DNA of 64,000 nt from Sipunculus nudus (Eukaryota; Annelida; Sipuncula; Golfingiida; Sipunculidae): positions 60,456,870-60,520,869 of the forward strand of contig CM049307.1 of assembly GCA_026874595.1 (NCBI GenBank), in the 5' to 3' direction. The stretch's first letter is position 1. The number at the start of each line of letters is the position of its first letter. The notes under the pieces are model-generated. The model did not search any database, was not told the origin of the DNA, and saw nothing but the letters and a program-made list of their open reading frames with translations. Below, piece by piece: positions 11,300-23,130 of this stretch. The position numbers were made by a program, and so were the translations under genes.

Positions 11300-14200
11300 C
11301 AGGTGGTGCCGCCTGGGCATGACTGGAAAGAACATTCAAGTGAATTCCCTTATAAATGTGCATCATTATTGGATATTCCATTTAAACGCTCAAAGGAAAA
11401 ATGCCAATGAAACTGAAACGTAGGACAGATTCAAACATACAATTGTCAACATACATCAGTCAAAAGAAATCCCGGTTTCAACGTCACCTTCTGCATCTAC
11501 ATACATCGCAGATGACGCCCTAGGAATCCAGCGGCCGGGTGGAGTCAACCAGTCCCCTTTCTTCCTCTTTGTTTTAATCTGTTGTATTATGTTGTTTCGA
11601 AAAATGTGCATCCGCTGAAACGATTTCCACGAAACTTTCGGGGGAGGCGGGTTGGGACATGGCCCAGGAATGTCCCAAACAATTTTTGTGCTGATCCTTT
11701 TGGATTTGCTTCGCCTTGTTGACAATCTGAATACCAAATACAGACTGTCACCTGCTGCCATCTGTCAGCTGATTTTGACACTACTAGTGGAATCCGGGCT
11801 ATCGTGAGACATTCGCCCCTCTTTCTCCATAGAGGACTTACTCATTTCATCCCTATGATAAATTGGCGTGCACCAGGGATCAGAAAATGGAAGTCGTTTC
11901 TGGCCTGCCCTCGAGCAGAGGTTAGGGACTTCACAGTCATCACTTGGTCCACCTTAAGGTGTTAGCTTGTCACTGCATACAAGTTCCACTTAGTGGCGTT
12001 GGACCAATCACTTATAAAACCTTTGCCTCTGATATGCCAAAGTTGAAATGGCCACTGTTCAGCAGCAGGTGATTGCTTCACTAAAGGGATAAGCTTGCAT
12101 CCCCAGGCTTTAGGGACAGTTATTTAGTCAATTATAAGATTTAGCTCAAGGACTAACAACATGTTAATTTAGGCTTAATACTAGCATTTATTTCAAACTC
12201 GGACAGGTCTTTCGGCCCTTATGGTAAATTTAAACTAAATTCCTTTGTTGTTTCATTTTTGCTGTTGGTGAAATCCTGCAACATGGCCTTGTCCAGGATT
12301 CCAGATCTGCACCAATATAAAACAGGGTCTTGCGTGACCGCTGGGTACAGTGGGGTTATTTTCCCTTGCGCAATGCTGAATGCCATATATACTATAGTTA
12401 CCTTAGACGTCACATCCACTGTCACTTAGGTCACATCAGAAAACATGTTCTTTTCAACAATAATTTGTTAATTATTTTATTAGATTTTGATTTTTTTTTA
12501 ATTATTATCGGTCGAGACGAATTTTTCGTGCCTAGCATTTGACCGATCTTGAAATGGTGCATATAAAAACATAATTTTCTGTGATAAGTACATGGGTGCA
12601 ATTTCCTTTTGCAATGTGTGTGTGTGTGTGATGGGGGGGGGGGCGGTAACTTCGACTCCACATTTATTTCAATCCACAATTACACACAATTGCACAGGTG
12701 GAGAATATAGGCCTACAATATTAAAACTTCGATCCCTCTCCAAACACATATATACGTTTTCTTAATAAAAAATAATGATGTCAATGGTGGACCAAGAACC
12801 TAATTAAGAGGGGGAGGTAGAGGGCAAGTATTTTCATGATTAAAAGGAGTTATTTAGGAGGTGATATCCCCTCGAGAGCCGTGACATATTTTTTCACAAT
12901 TTCTATTAAAAATATGTGCAATTATTAAGCAATTAAGGTATTAAATAACAAGAAATATTCGCTACAAGAACTAACAAAAAATAAACCCTTTGCCCTAAAA
13001 ATTTTAATGACTGCCCTAAAAATTTTAATGACTGTGTTTTACAATGTCATGGATACGTGTGAATTTGATATTTTTGTCAATTCTGAAAACCAGTTAATTG
13101 ACAGTTATTGTTAAGCTCAATTTAAATAACTATTGCAATGTGAGCCTATATTGTATGGAAATATAAAATTTATTTAATTGGCAAAATTTGTTGGGGGAGA
13201 GACATAAAATGGTATATACCCCCCTCGACCGAAAAGTTGAGGAACGACATGAACGCCCATGGACAATTAGAAATAAATTACCCTTTGAATGGGAATGTTT
13301 CACTGATATCACACGTTTTGTTTAATTCGTTTTATTGAGAATGAACACCAACTGAAAACATTACTGCAGACTTGGACCCTCGAAAACAGAAGCGGTGTTA
13401 CGTCTGACATTTTAGATGTGGTCTTGAACTAGAACTGGGGCAATATACCATAGACCTTCTGTATGACATCAGACAAATCATTCATACAACTCTACCATTT
13501 ATAGCTAGGCCACGGTCTGATTTGTGCACCATGCAAATAAAACCGTGCTACTTGGGAGCTTTATAGGACACTGGAGGTGTGACGTCACGGCTATAAGTCT
13601 ACCCTGTATAAACAACAGCAAGAAGGATAATGTCACGCTGTGAACATTGTGAACTTTAATAAAAATCAGGGGTCAATTGAGTGCAATTTCTAAGAGCGCT
13701 TTTTGTTATATAGTCTTGTAAATACAACTAGAATCAATATTCACTTTACGGTTATCTGAACATTGTTTGAACTTAACATATGCCCCCAGATGACTGAAAG
13801 GCGACATTATTTTTTTTTATATCCGCGTCCTATGTATGTCTTTCTTTTCTTTTCTTTTTGGTAATAGAAGAATGTCATACATCTGTATACACATGTGCAC
13901 GAGCGCAGCAGGTTTTCAGCCAGCCCGTATGTATATATATGTGGCTAAATAGATGAGCCGTTTGCTTAAATGCGTATACAATTTTCAATCTGACTTCAAC
14001 TTGTCCCGGGAGGGGCCGGGGGATTTTATGATTTCAGAGTGATATAAGTAATAACTCACTCTGTTATTTGCTCTTTCAGATTCCTTTATCAAATATAATC
14101 GGTCAAACACATGGTTATGTTACACTTTTGATGGTTACGTATCATAAATTATCCAATAACATGCATTAAATTGTGCAGCAGCGATTGATTTCCTTTAAGG

Positions 14201-16740
14201 GATTAAAAAGTATATCTTATTATATGGGCACGCGGGAGACAGCTAGCGTGCCAAATGTCTTTAAATTAAAATTTTATTTAAACTTTTTTTTTAATTTTAT
14301 GTGGGTTGTTCAAATAGTTAGCTTGTTATAAGGATCCAAATGTTTTTTACCTACCAGTATCCTATGCAGGTGCAAATAAGGTATGCTTATTTCCACTCTA
14401 CATGTAAGATAAAACTTATATGTGTGAGTGTAGAAATTCGTCTAGAACAGCCCTAAAGACGGCATGGCTGAAAATGATAAAATGAAGGTTATTGGCCGGT
14501 CTTACATATATGTATCTTTGAGATCCAAAACTTGACACAACATAGTCTGATACGCATTCTATGTTGTTTATAGTTTTAGGGGTTTTTTTTATTAAGTAAA
14601 TTTACACTTATTTTGACATCACAGGCATGTCATCTAATATGTCCTAGACAGAATCAATGGTATGATACATTATTGAAACAACAACTAACCATAATAGCAG
14701 GTGTCAATTCGTTTGAACTTTACCCAGTATATACTGAACCAAGAATTGACAGCAGTACGGTGAGCATATGGAGACAGTCTTAATACAAGAACTGCTGATG
14801 AGGTGCCAGCCGTACACTGCATGATAAGAATTCAGACACCATGCAATTAAGTAGACCATATAAACATATCGTCTAAATATTCCTCAGGCTATTTGTGTTA
14901 CTTAATTAATTTAAGCTTGTTTTCTCCTGTATTAACATATACATTTTCAAAATATTTAATAATTAGTTTACTAATTTAATTATCTGCAGACAATAGTTTA
15001 TCTTTAAAAACTTATTTAATAGCCAGCTGTTACATTTCCATGTCATTATAAATGTTTTAGACTTATGATTAAGATACTTTCGCTCTAAACTTTGACTACA
15101 AAATGCATTTCCGTATAAAAAATAAAAACCTTGATTTTATTTATAAGGTACCCAAATCGCTAAATGTGTATGTCCCTATATAAAGCCCCTATGTATGGGT
15201 GGACTTAAACAATCTTTCTTTGTATAAAACTGAACAAAAATTGTCAAAGAGAATATACATAATATAATTTTAATGTAGTTGTTACTTAACGCTTCCTTCG
15301 TCGATGAAACGGGAATGCAGCCTGAGGAAGCAAATACGAACTATAATTTAATATAAGAGTACATGCATACTATGGAAATAGTAACTATATAAGTCTAGAT
15401 ATACGTGCTTATGAAAAAGGAACTCCGTAGAAAACCACCGACTTTGACGGGCCCACGTAAAACACTCTCTCATATATAGCCACTCTTCAGACATATTTTG
15501 AATTCCTATGAATAAATAAACCTATTTAGCTCGCTCCGCAACTAATAATTTTTTTGTAGGCATTCTCAACTAAGTTTGTTACTCTTGTATAGGAGCTCTG
15601 ATAGCTAACGAATTACGAACAATAATATGTATATTAGTCATAACCTGACCCATATACGCAAAAATAGAAATCCATTTACACTCAATTGCCCTCAGTTACT
15701 GAACACGTGTGTTCACTCCACTTATATTGGCATGCCCTAGATAAAAATTTATTAGGCCTACTGACTTTTGTAGGAGCTACGAATGCCATTAAATTATGTA
15801 TAACACTAGTCTGAAATATATTAAAGAACGGTCTACAGGTAATTCCTGAAAGGAAATGTTCTTATACAAAGCCTTTGCATGGGACGGTTGTACAAGTTTA
15901 TTTGCATCTGCAAGCTGTCAGTATATACGGTCCTTGCGTCAATTTTGACAAACAAATAAACGTGACCTAAGGGGGGGGGGGTTGTTAAACATATATGTGT
16001 TAGGAAGGTGAAATGTCAGGAGCTGGAAAACGCCCTCAGCAAAAATCCAGTTACGTCTGACTCACCGCCTGGTGTCCTTGTGCAATGTGTTTGGAATATT
16101 TTGGTGGCCCCCGACATGTCATAAACACGTTGGTAAAAGATAAACAAACAGCCTGTATTCGGTGGGAATGGCGTTTTATAGTCTTTTTTTATAAAGTAAA
16201 GCGACTCAAGGGGTTATCTTAATCAGTTTATAGACGCCAGATATCGGAAGAGGTTGACCTGTTCAACATTTCCTCTATATGCATGTACATGGAATTTCAT
16301 TCACTGTTTAGAAATCTTAAATTTTATAAATCATTTATTGTACCGTATAAATAAGCACGTGATCGACCTATGTATGTGTAAGCAGAAAACAGAATTAACG
16401 AACGCTCTTTAACGTTAATCATTGGGTCAGATATAAACACCCATGTAAGTGTTTTGCCCTAAGAACGAGTTTTCTGATAGAAATGTATGCATTGTGCAGA
16501 AATTTAAGGGTACACGATCGAAAAAATGTGGCATGAGTTAAAAAGGCCTTATATAATTATAATTAATTAATTTGCCAGTTTGAAAGTTCAAGGTTTTACG
16601 GATATATACAAATTGATATTTAATTCATGTAACATATATACATTTGATACATGTCACTCATTAATAGATAGATATATAAATTACTTTTGTAGAGGTAATT
16701 ATAGTAAATGAAGTGAGAGTTGTGGCTAATATTAAAAGAC
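11300..16740. other. Long intergenic region upstream of ELP6
   Basis: No recognisable exon. 11456-11800 is GC-richer with two overlapping minus-strand ORFs of 101 and 64 codons that I do not recognise. A 21-bp unit is tandemly duplicated at 12991-13032. 13531-13587 holds an octamer ATGCAAAT and a palindromic CRE TGACGTCA 49 bp apart, without a gene start attached. The remainder is AT-rich and featureless to the eye. Confidence 0.4.
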
Positions 16741-16776
16741 ACGTATATTCCGGTTTGACACCATCGAGTACCATCA

Positions 16777-16788
16777 AATATGGCTGCG
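16777..16788 (+). promoter_or_regulatory. YY1-like motif upstream of ELP6
   Basis: AAATATGGCTGC lies 121 bp before the ELP6 start codon and resembles the YY1 core (AANATGGCGGC) common in TATA-less housekeeping promoters. No TATA box is placed to match. Weak, single-motif evidence. Confidence 0.3.
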
Positions 16789-16908
16789 CCCATAGTGGCA
16801 GGTGTGAACCTGAAATGTACAAAGTAAACACTGGTAAACGTCATATCAAATTGCATATTGACAAGCTGATACTCTAGGAAGTATCTCCAAGAACAGAACT
16901 ATTCGAAA

Positions 16909-17622
16909 ATGCTGCCTGAACTCGACAGCCTTTTGAGGCGTGGTTCCCAGCACTCCGTGGAAGGGGGAACGTTCATACTGTGCAGTCAACAAGGGGCTGA
17001 TGCCACATTCATACTTCACCATTATATATCCAGTACACTAAAAGCCGGAGGTCATGTGTGTCTCCTGGCACTGTCACAAGCTTTTGTTCATTATAACAAC
17101 ATAGCCAAGAAACTGGGAGTAGATTTACAGATTTCAAGGAACGATGGCAATTTCGTTTTCATTGAAGGAATGAAAAACATTGGCTCTTTAATTGTGCAGG
17201 AATCTGCAGAAAGTGCAAAAAAGGAAAGATCAGAGAAAGCATCAAAAGCACATGCAGAGGCTGATGAGTTCTCTTTTGTAACAGACAAATCACAGTCACT
17301 GAGACAGCTATATATGTTTGTGACTGACAGGTGTATGGCGCTGCTACAGCAGACTGAACAGTCTGTTGTGTTCCTGGTTGACGAACTGTCACTCCTGCTT
17401 AGTTTGGGTCTTGCTGTTAGGGACATTTATGATTTTGTTATATATGTAAAGAGAAAACTGTTGAAAGAAGGCAAGGGAAAAGTGAGCATAGTTGTCATGG
17501 TAACAAAGGAAGATGTTGATGAGGACAGTCTGTTACTATACAACTTGTTGAGGCACCAGTCTGATCTAGAAATTCATGCCAGTGGACTAAAAAGTGGTTA
17601 CAGCAAAGATGTGCATGGCCAG
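16909..17622 (+). CDS. ELP6: Elongator complex protein 6, exon 1 (residues 1-238)
   Basis: ELP6 is one of the three RecA-fold subunits of the Elp4-Elp5-Elp6 ring of Elongator. The complex installs carboxymethyl side chains on wobble uridine 34 of tRNAs; ELP6 itself is not the catalytic subunit. The N-terminus MLPELDSLL, the segment ILHHYISSTLKAGGHVCLLAL (residues 35-55, given to place it), the Walker-B-like VVFLVDELSLLLSLG (153-167) and the C-terminal GYSKDVHGQ follow the animal ELP6 pattern as I know it. A charged Lys/Glu/Ala linker at about 98-128 looks different from the vertebrate protein. The start ATG is preceded by an A-rich context (cgaaaatg). The exon ends at CAG|gtataa in phase 0; reading on would stop after one codon. 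With exon 2 the protein is 280 aa, against about 266 in human. It is intact with no frameshift. Confidence 0.93.
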
Positions 17623-17874
17623 GTATAATGGTTTCTCAAAGAAATGTTTGCTTACTTGATTAAACTTATATTACATAGAATCCCCATTTAAGAGATATTT
17701 TTAGTGCTTGCAGGGTTTATCAGCAAATGAAGGATTTTAGGTTTCAACATGGACATGGATTAGTAAAATGTATATCAGATTATATGCAAATTAAATAATA
17801 ATTTTATATTCTAAAATTTCAGACTTTTATATACTGGTTGATTTTAATATTAACTGTGTTATGACTGTATGTAG

Positions 17875-17877
<3 letters not shown>

Positions 17878-17955
<78 letters not shown>
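17878..17955 (+). repeat. (AT)n microsatellite inside the ELP6 intron
   Basis: About 78 bp of uninterrupted AT repeat in the 565-bp intron 17623-18187. The run is self-complementary and may form a hairpin in DNA or pre-mRNA. Confidence 0.95.
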
Positions 17956-17958
<3 letters not shown>

Positions 17959-18187
17959 TCAAGAATATTGCTAATTATTCTGTCAGCAGATTTGTTAAAT
18001 GTTAAAATTAATGTCAAATTACCTGCTTAAAGGTTAAAGTGCAGATTTGCTGAAGAATTACCCAGTTCCCTTAATGATAAATCAGGTAATTATTAAAACA
18101 TTACTCTTTACATTACAACTGATCTATTTCAGTTTCATCAGACATGCACTTTAAGACATTATGAGAACAAATGTTTTGTTATTCCAG

Positions 18188-18316
18188 CTGACCATCACAT
18201 GGCGGGATGCTGCATCGCTTACACAAGGACGTCCTGAACAAAAGAAGATGCAGTTCAAAATATCAGACAAGACAGTTTCTTTCTTCGCACGTGGAACATC
18301 TAGTGCAGTGTTGTGA
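18188..18316 (+). CDS. ELP6: Elongator complex protein 6, exon 2 (residues 239-280, stop)
   Basis: The acceptor tattccag precedes ctgaccatc. The 129-nt exon continues the frame in phase 0 and reads LTITWRDAAS..., then FKISDKTVSFFARGTSSAVL and a TGA stop. The final segment matches the conserved ELP6 C-terminus (YKIQDKSVSFFAKG-type). Exon 1 alone would lack this strand, so the splice is needed for a complete protein. Confidence 0.92.
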   Translation: MTITWRDAASLTQGRPEQKKMQFKISDKTVSFFARGTSSAVL

Positions 18317-18342
18317 TGATGCTGAGTTTGAAATTCCTATTG

Positions 18343-18348
18343 AATAAA
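18343..18348 (+). terminator. Poly(A) signal of ELP6
   Basis: AATAAA lies 26 bp after the ELP6 stop. A GT-rich stretch (tccttgctgtgtt) follows about 15-25 bp later, giving a compact, canonical 3' end with a very short 3' UTR. Confidence 0.75.
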
Positions 18349-18359
18349 CTTCCTGTACA

Positions 18360-19010
18360 ACTGTCCTTGCTGTGTTAATTGGGGATATCTTTTCACCTCT
18401 GTAGTACTCTGTTGCACCAATACACTCTTACAACTGTTTGCTCGGTGGATATACACTGCAGTCATCTTAGATCTCCTTCATTATAGCTGATGCTTTGTAT
18501 AGCAAGAATCTCTGGGTTCCACCACCAGGGCTGGCCTAGAGCAAAGCATTGTGATAAGACCAATGAGAGCATGTTCTTGCATTGTGCATCAAGCTCTAAA
18601 TTTTAAACATGCAACTCCTGCTCTTGTTTGTCTGATTACAATTGTTCTGGTGCAGGGCCATGAAGCATACATTTATTATAATACAATGTATATAACATTT
18701 TGGTTCAAATTGCAAGCTTATCTTTTCCTAGTACATATAAATATAACCAGACCTTTCCAATACACACGCTTATTATGGATACTAGATTTAATATATGATA
18801 TTTAAATAGACCTTTTTTTCCAGTTTAATTGAACATCTCTCAGTTTTTGCTCCTTGGATTGTTCTGAAATTTTATGTCCCCATCGTTCCTGAACAGCTTT
18901 ATCCATTGTACAGGGAGCTTGTGGCACCACCTATGTAGCTAGCCCATGAAATTGGCCTTGCCAAGGTGGGAGACCTTATGTATCAACAATGAATATGTTA
19001 ATCAGTGGAT
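18360..19010. other. Spacer downstream of ELP6
   Basis: No gene recognised. An isolated gtggcaccacctatg box near 18920 resembles the satellite palindrome without a surrounding unit. Confidence 0.35.
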
Positions 19011-19019
19011 TTGCTTCAA

Positions 19020-19215
19020 CTTTTGATTTAACACTGTTTTTTCCCTTATCCCTGTGTTACAAAGACATTTTGCTCCAGGGAAAATAACGGACCAATCCTG
19101 GCTGAGCCCCCATATCGAACAGAGACATTTTAATCTGGTGAAAATAATTGGCCGATCCAGGATTTGAACCAATATCATTGGCAAAAATGTCTGGCATTCC
19201 AACCCCCCTGCTAAG
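19020..19215 (-). mobile_element. tRNA-derived SINE-like relic
   Basis: On the minus strand GGTTCAAATCC at 19170-19160 is a perfect pol III B box. TTAGCAGGGGGG about 40-50 bp before it is a plausible degenerate A box. A second, more damaged tRNA-like segment follows (around 19080-19125, GTTCGATA and aggattggtccg), as in a dimeric head. No TSD was identified. A decayed tRNA pseudogene is the alternative. Confidence 0.5.
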
Positions 19216-19442
19216 AAAGCAAGCTTGATTAGTGAGACCCTTCAGTCTGCTTTTATATGCACCTCATATAGCCGAAAAAAATAAACAAGGCCTACAGGCC
19301 AAATGCGAACCTCTGCAAAGCTTGGGAGTATAAATGGAGGTTTATTTTTAAAATTAAAGATTGATCCTCTTACGTCCTGCATATCTACCTTAGTCATTAT
19401 GTTTTCAGCAAAAAGGACGTTTCGGACCTGCAAGTTTCAGAC

Positions 19443-21030
19443 TAGGACATTTTAAAACTAGAATATGGGTAGTCGACAAGCGACCATGTGTATCTAATAA
19501 AATCAGAGTGGGACAGGTGAAGTGAGGCATGGATTAAGTGGCAAGGGGAATAGAGTGAGGTGTGTTGCATATTAGCACAGATGTCTGCAGCATAAACGTG
19601 AATATAGGTGGCGCCACCTGTCAAAATCGAGAAAGCTGTCAAGGATGTATAAACCTGCAAAATTTCAAACCACAAAAGTCAAACCACTGCTGAGATATGA
19701 GTGATTTTATCCCAAGGCAGATGAACAGATAGAAGCTGTGCATAAGTGGTTGCAGTTGGCGCCACCAGTTTTGCCTATGATGAAGAGCTATTTGAGATCT
19801 ATACACATGCAAATTTTTGGCCCAATCAGTCAAACGGTTCCAATATATAAGCTTAGATGTCTACAGAGTAAATGTGAATAAAGGTGACGTCAACTATCTT
19901 AAAATCGAGAAAGCTGTCCAGGATGTATAAACCTGCAAACTTTCAGGTGGATAACTCAAACCACTGCTGAGATATGAGTGATTTTATCCCAAGGCAGATG
20001 AACAGATGGACGCTGTGCATAAGTGGTTGCAGGTGGCACCACCAGTTTTGCCTATGATGAAGAGCTTTGTGAGATCTATACACATGCAAAATTTTTGCCG
20101 AAAGGGTCAAAAGGTTCCCGAGATATGAGCTTGAATGTTTGCAGAGTAAACGTGAATGTTGGTGGCGCCACCTGTCATAAAATCAAGAAAGCTGTCCAGG
20201 ATGTATAAACCTGCAAAATTTCAGGTGGATAAGTCAAACCACTGCTGAGATATGAGTGATTTTATCCCAAAGTAGATGAACAGATGGACGCTGTGCATCA
20301 ATGGTTGCAGGTGGCACCACCAGTTTTGCCTATGATGAAGAGCTATGTGAGATCTATACACATGCAAAATTTTGGCCCAATCAGTCAAACGGTTCCCGAG
20401 ATATGAGCTTGGATGTCTGCAGAGTCAACGTGAATGTAGGTGGCGCCACCTGTCATAAAATTGAGAAAGCTGTCCAGGATGTATAAACCTGCAAAATTTC
20501 AGGTGGATAAGTCAAACCACTGCTGAGATATAAGTGATATTTTCCCAAGGCAGATGAACAGATGGACGCTGTGCAAAAATGGATGCAGGTGGCCCCACCA
20601 GTTTTACCTATGATGAAGAGCTATGTGAGATCTATACACATGCAAAATTTTGGCCCAATCGGTCAAACGGTTCCTGAGATATGAGCTTGGATGTCTGCAG
20701 AGTGAACATGAATGTAGGTGGCGCCACCTGTCATAAAATCGATAAAGCTGTCCAGGATGTTTAAACCTGCAAAATTTCAGGTGGATAAGTCAAACCACTG
20801 CTGAGATATGAGTGATTTTATCCGAAGGCAGATGAACAGATGGACACTGTGCAAAAATGGTTGCAGGTGGAGCCACCATTTTTAGTGTATGTTATAAAGC
20901 TATCAAAGGGCTACATTTGTGCAAAATTTTTAGCCTGATCAGTCAAAAGGTACCCGAGATATGTGGGTTTATGAGTGGAAACAGACACACTAATGGACGC
21001 TTGGCAGCAAGGAAAAGTCAGCCAAAAATG
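19443..21030 (+). repeat. Five-unit 278-bp higher-order satellite array
   Basis: Unit boxes ggtggcgccacctgtc (or variants) start at 19607, 19883, 20161, 20439 and 20717, giving spacings of 276, 278, 278 and 278. Each unit has a second box ~149 bp in (for example 20310). The two halves (149 and 129 bp) are themselves related: both contain a tgcaaaattt segment, then a GTCAAAC segment, then GAGATATGAG. The unit is therefore a dimer of an older ~139-bp monomer. Since 278 is not a multiple of three, no frame stays open across units; the 61-codon ORFs are artefacts. Confidence 0.85.
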
Positions 21031-21128
21031 AGGGCGCAGCAGTTCACATGTGACCTGATGATGAACTCGATTCACTTAAAATGCAAATATAGTTCCAATA
21101 ACCTGGTAATTCTGCATCTAGACATTGT

Positions 21129-21165
21129 GTCTAGACGTCTAGACGCTGTGTCTACACGTCTAGAC
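21129..21165. repeat. Tandem GTCTAGACGTCTAGAC palindromes, copy A
   Basis: A perfect 16-bp palindrome at 21129-21144 is followed 21 bp on by a copy with one mismatch (GTCTACACGTCTAGAC, 21150-21165). A further half-site gtctaga follows. Confidence 0.85.
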
Positions 21166-21947
21166 ACATTGTCTAGAAACAAGTAGACCCAGGTCAGTTG
21201 CCATGGTGATGTCTGGACCCCCACCTGGTTTTACTCTTGACTTGGCTGCTGAAACTGGGCATGTTGACAAATCTGTTTTCAAACACAGAAAGCCTTTTTC
21301 AATTGGCAACACTGCACTTTTAAAGCTGCATTTACCCAATTTCTTCCTATAAAACTGGCAGAACCCTACCATAGAATAATTCTTGTAAAGTTTAAACTAA
21401 TCAGCTTAACATTTTCTTTTAAAAAAAAGTGCATAAGCTAGAAGAGTCTAAACTTACATTTTTGCTTGTAAAAAACGATCAATGTAGGTGGGGCCACCAA
21501 CACCTCAATTTCAGATATGACTCATGTGACAAACATTGGCATAAAATTTGGTGATGACAGCTTCAGCTGTTTTTTAAGTTTAGTATGCTTTTTTGCACAG
21601 ATGACCAAGTTCAACTTCCTGGTATTTGGTAAAAAATCATCATACTGAAACCATTCGAACAAACTTGAGAGAGATTGTTCCAAGGAACATTTCTGTGAAA
21701 TATTGGACAATTTGGCTGGACAGTTTCAGAAGATTTTTAAAGGTTTTGTTTTAGCTTTTTCTCTTTAAAATCTAAATTAATGCAGATACCCAATAATTAG
21801 CTCCAGGGCACAAAGTTTCACATGCGACCAATTCCAACATGTAATTTGAAGCTGCTAGCTCTGACGGTTCCTGACTTACAGCTGTGGACGGCTGACAGCG
21901 GACGTAAGATGCTGCGCCATCACATAAGCTCACAGGTTCCCTAAAAA

Positions 21948-22229
21948 GGTATGGTTCTCAGGCACTTTTTTTCAGAAAAATTGCGGGCAGGCAATATTTT
22001 TTTTTACTTTTTTCTGTCTGGTTAAAAAAATGTCATTATCAGGGAAAAGCAAGAAAATTATAGAATATTTTGCTCTAAAGGGAAAAGCACTACATAACAA
22101 AGGAAATCCTATCAAATTTGTATTATTTTATCTTCTTGAAAGATGAAAATAAAAATAAAAATTTTCGATGCAGGGGGTTAAACTTGACGTGGGCAGTGCC
22201 TGAGAACCATCCCTTTTTTTTGGGCCTTA
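21948..22229 (+). mobile_element. MITE, GGTATGGTTCTCAGGCAC family, copy 1
   Basis: The left TIR ggtatggttctcaggcact and the right gtgcctgagaaccatccc are inverted copies, extended on the right by a T run and GGGCCTTA. The interior (tcattatcagggaaaagca, cttcttgaaagatgaaaat, a G5 tract) matches four other copies in the window. It begins inside the A run at the right edge of the composite element, so it inserted at that edge. No ORF. Confidence 0.8.
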
Positions 22230-22239
22230 CACATGAAAC

Positions 22240-23130
22240 CTTTGTAATATGCATAGTTTAAAAGAATTGGCACCTTTAAGGTTTGGATGGAATCCCACAA
22301 AGGTGTCAAGGTCAAATTAGATCAAAACTCCATATCAGCAGTTCACTGAAATTGTATAAATTGGGAACAGATGTCAACACTTTCATTGGTTATTGGCCTA
22401 CAGTTTGACTGATACTTTATTAGAGGATATAGTCCTTAACCCTGTAACCTCTTGAGATTACAATAAAGCTGTCCTGGTGTTTAATTTACAATCTAGATTT
22501 TAGAAGTACAGAAAATTTGCTCCTGTAGTACAGTTTGTCCAGAAATACAAAGGCCAGTCACACTTGGGCAGCTCTGCTAAAAATCTCCCATCAAAATCTA
22601 TTTCATGGTGACAGATTACATAGGTTACTGTGTCCTTAATTTCTTGTTTCCAAGGACATGTATTCAGGACTTTCCTGAATGTCACATCAGAAGATTCTAG
22701 GCCAAATGGAGACAATCTGTGCCCCTTCTGACTCTCTGGATGCTAAAAATCATGTTTTCAGCCACTAGCTCGCAGATTATGTCACAGTGACCTAATATCA
22801 GGTTCCTGGGGAAATTTGCTTTGGCCCTCCCTAGATGTACAGTTAGAAGTTTCTAGGTCAAACAGATACAATTTGTGCCCTGATTGACTGTCTAGGTGCT
22901 CAAAAGTTAGGTTTTAGCCAGTTGCTTGCAGAATACAGGTCACATGGCAATTAATGCATTATAGTTATACATAGGTCACAGTGACCTAATTTCAGGTTTC
23001 CAAGGAGAATTTTGTGTTTAGTTAGTAAATTCTGGGTCTAGGTGTTATTTATGCCCTGTTAATAGACGAAGAATTGGTAAAGAGTGATAGCTGATTTCAG
23101 TCAGCTGAGCTCTGCTGTTTGTGTTTTTTA
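22240..23130 (+). repeat. Probable fragment of a dispersed element with AGGTCACAGTGACCTA boxes
   Basis: Repeated ggtcacagtgacctaat near 22780 and 22975, and aggtcaaattagatc near 22310, recall the ggtcaaggtcaaa body of 50366-51425. The right side carries cagtcagctgagctctgctg at 23097, a variant of the AGCTCAGCTGA-family end. The left end is missing. Low certainty. Confidence 0.35.

Larger units (their letters stand above)
19284..21946 (-). mobile_element. Large composite element with satellite core, copy A
   Basis: The element is oriented by its minus-strand start: agtgaacctgtgagcttatg-type sequence at the right edge (present here with changes), followed by an atggcgcag and GTCCGC segment. 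The minus-strand end is ggcctgtaggccttgtttat at the left edge. Copy B at 38781-40694 matches it along most of its length: the left flank before the array, the array, the 16-bp GTCTAGAC palindromes and the right flank to caggttc. No long ORF. The core is five satellite units of 276-278 bp; the flanks may be an element family into which the satellite was captured. Confidence 0.7.

Noticed and set aside
11142..11423. Arg-Glu-rich and Ser-Leu-rich ORFs
   Set aside because: Both are translations of the (TC)n microsatellite on opposite strands.
11456..11781. Two overlapping minus-strand ORFs, 101 and 64 codons
   Set aside because: GC-richer stretch with few stops, but no recognisable domain, splice sites or neighbour support; recorded only under the intergenic entry.
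13531..13587. Octamer plus CRE as a promoter
   Set aside because: No exon or TSS context could be tied to it; the motifs alone are expected by chance in 64 kb.
14795..14835. Hammerhead ribozyme core (ctgatgag)
   Set aside because: No matching CGAAA after a stem II and no flanking stems; other CTGATGA occurrences fail likewise.
20023..20486. Two near-identical 61-codon ORFs spaced 278 bp
   Set aside because: Same satellite artefact on the plus strand.
19443..21030. CRISPR-like array of repeats and spacers
   Set aside because: The whole 278-bp unit repeats, not a short repeat with unique spacers; the context is eukaryotic.
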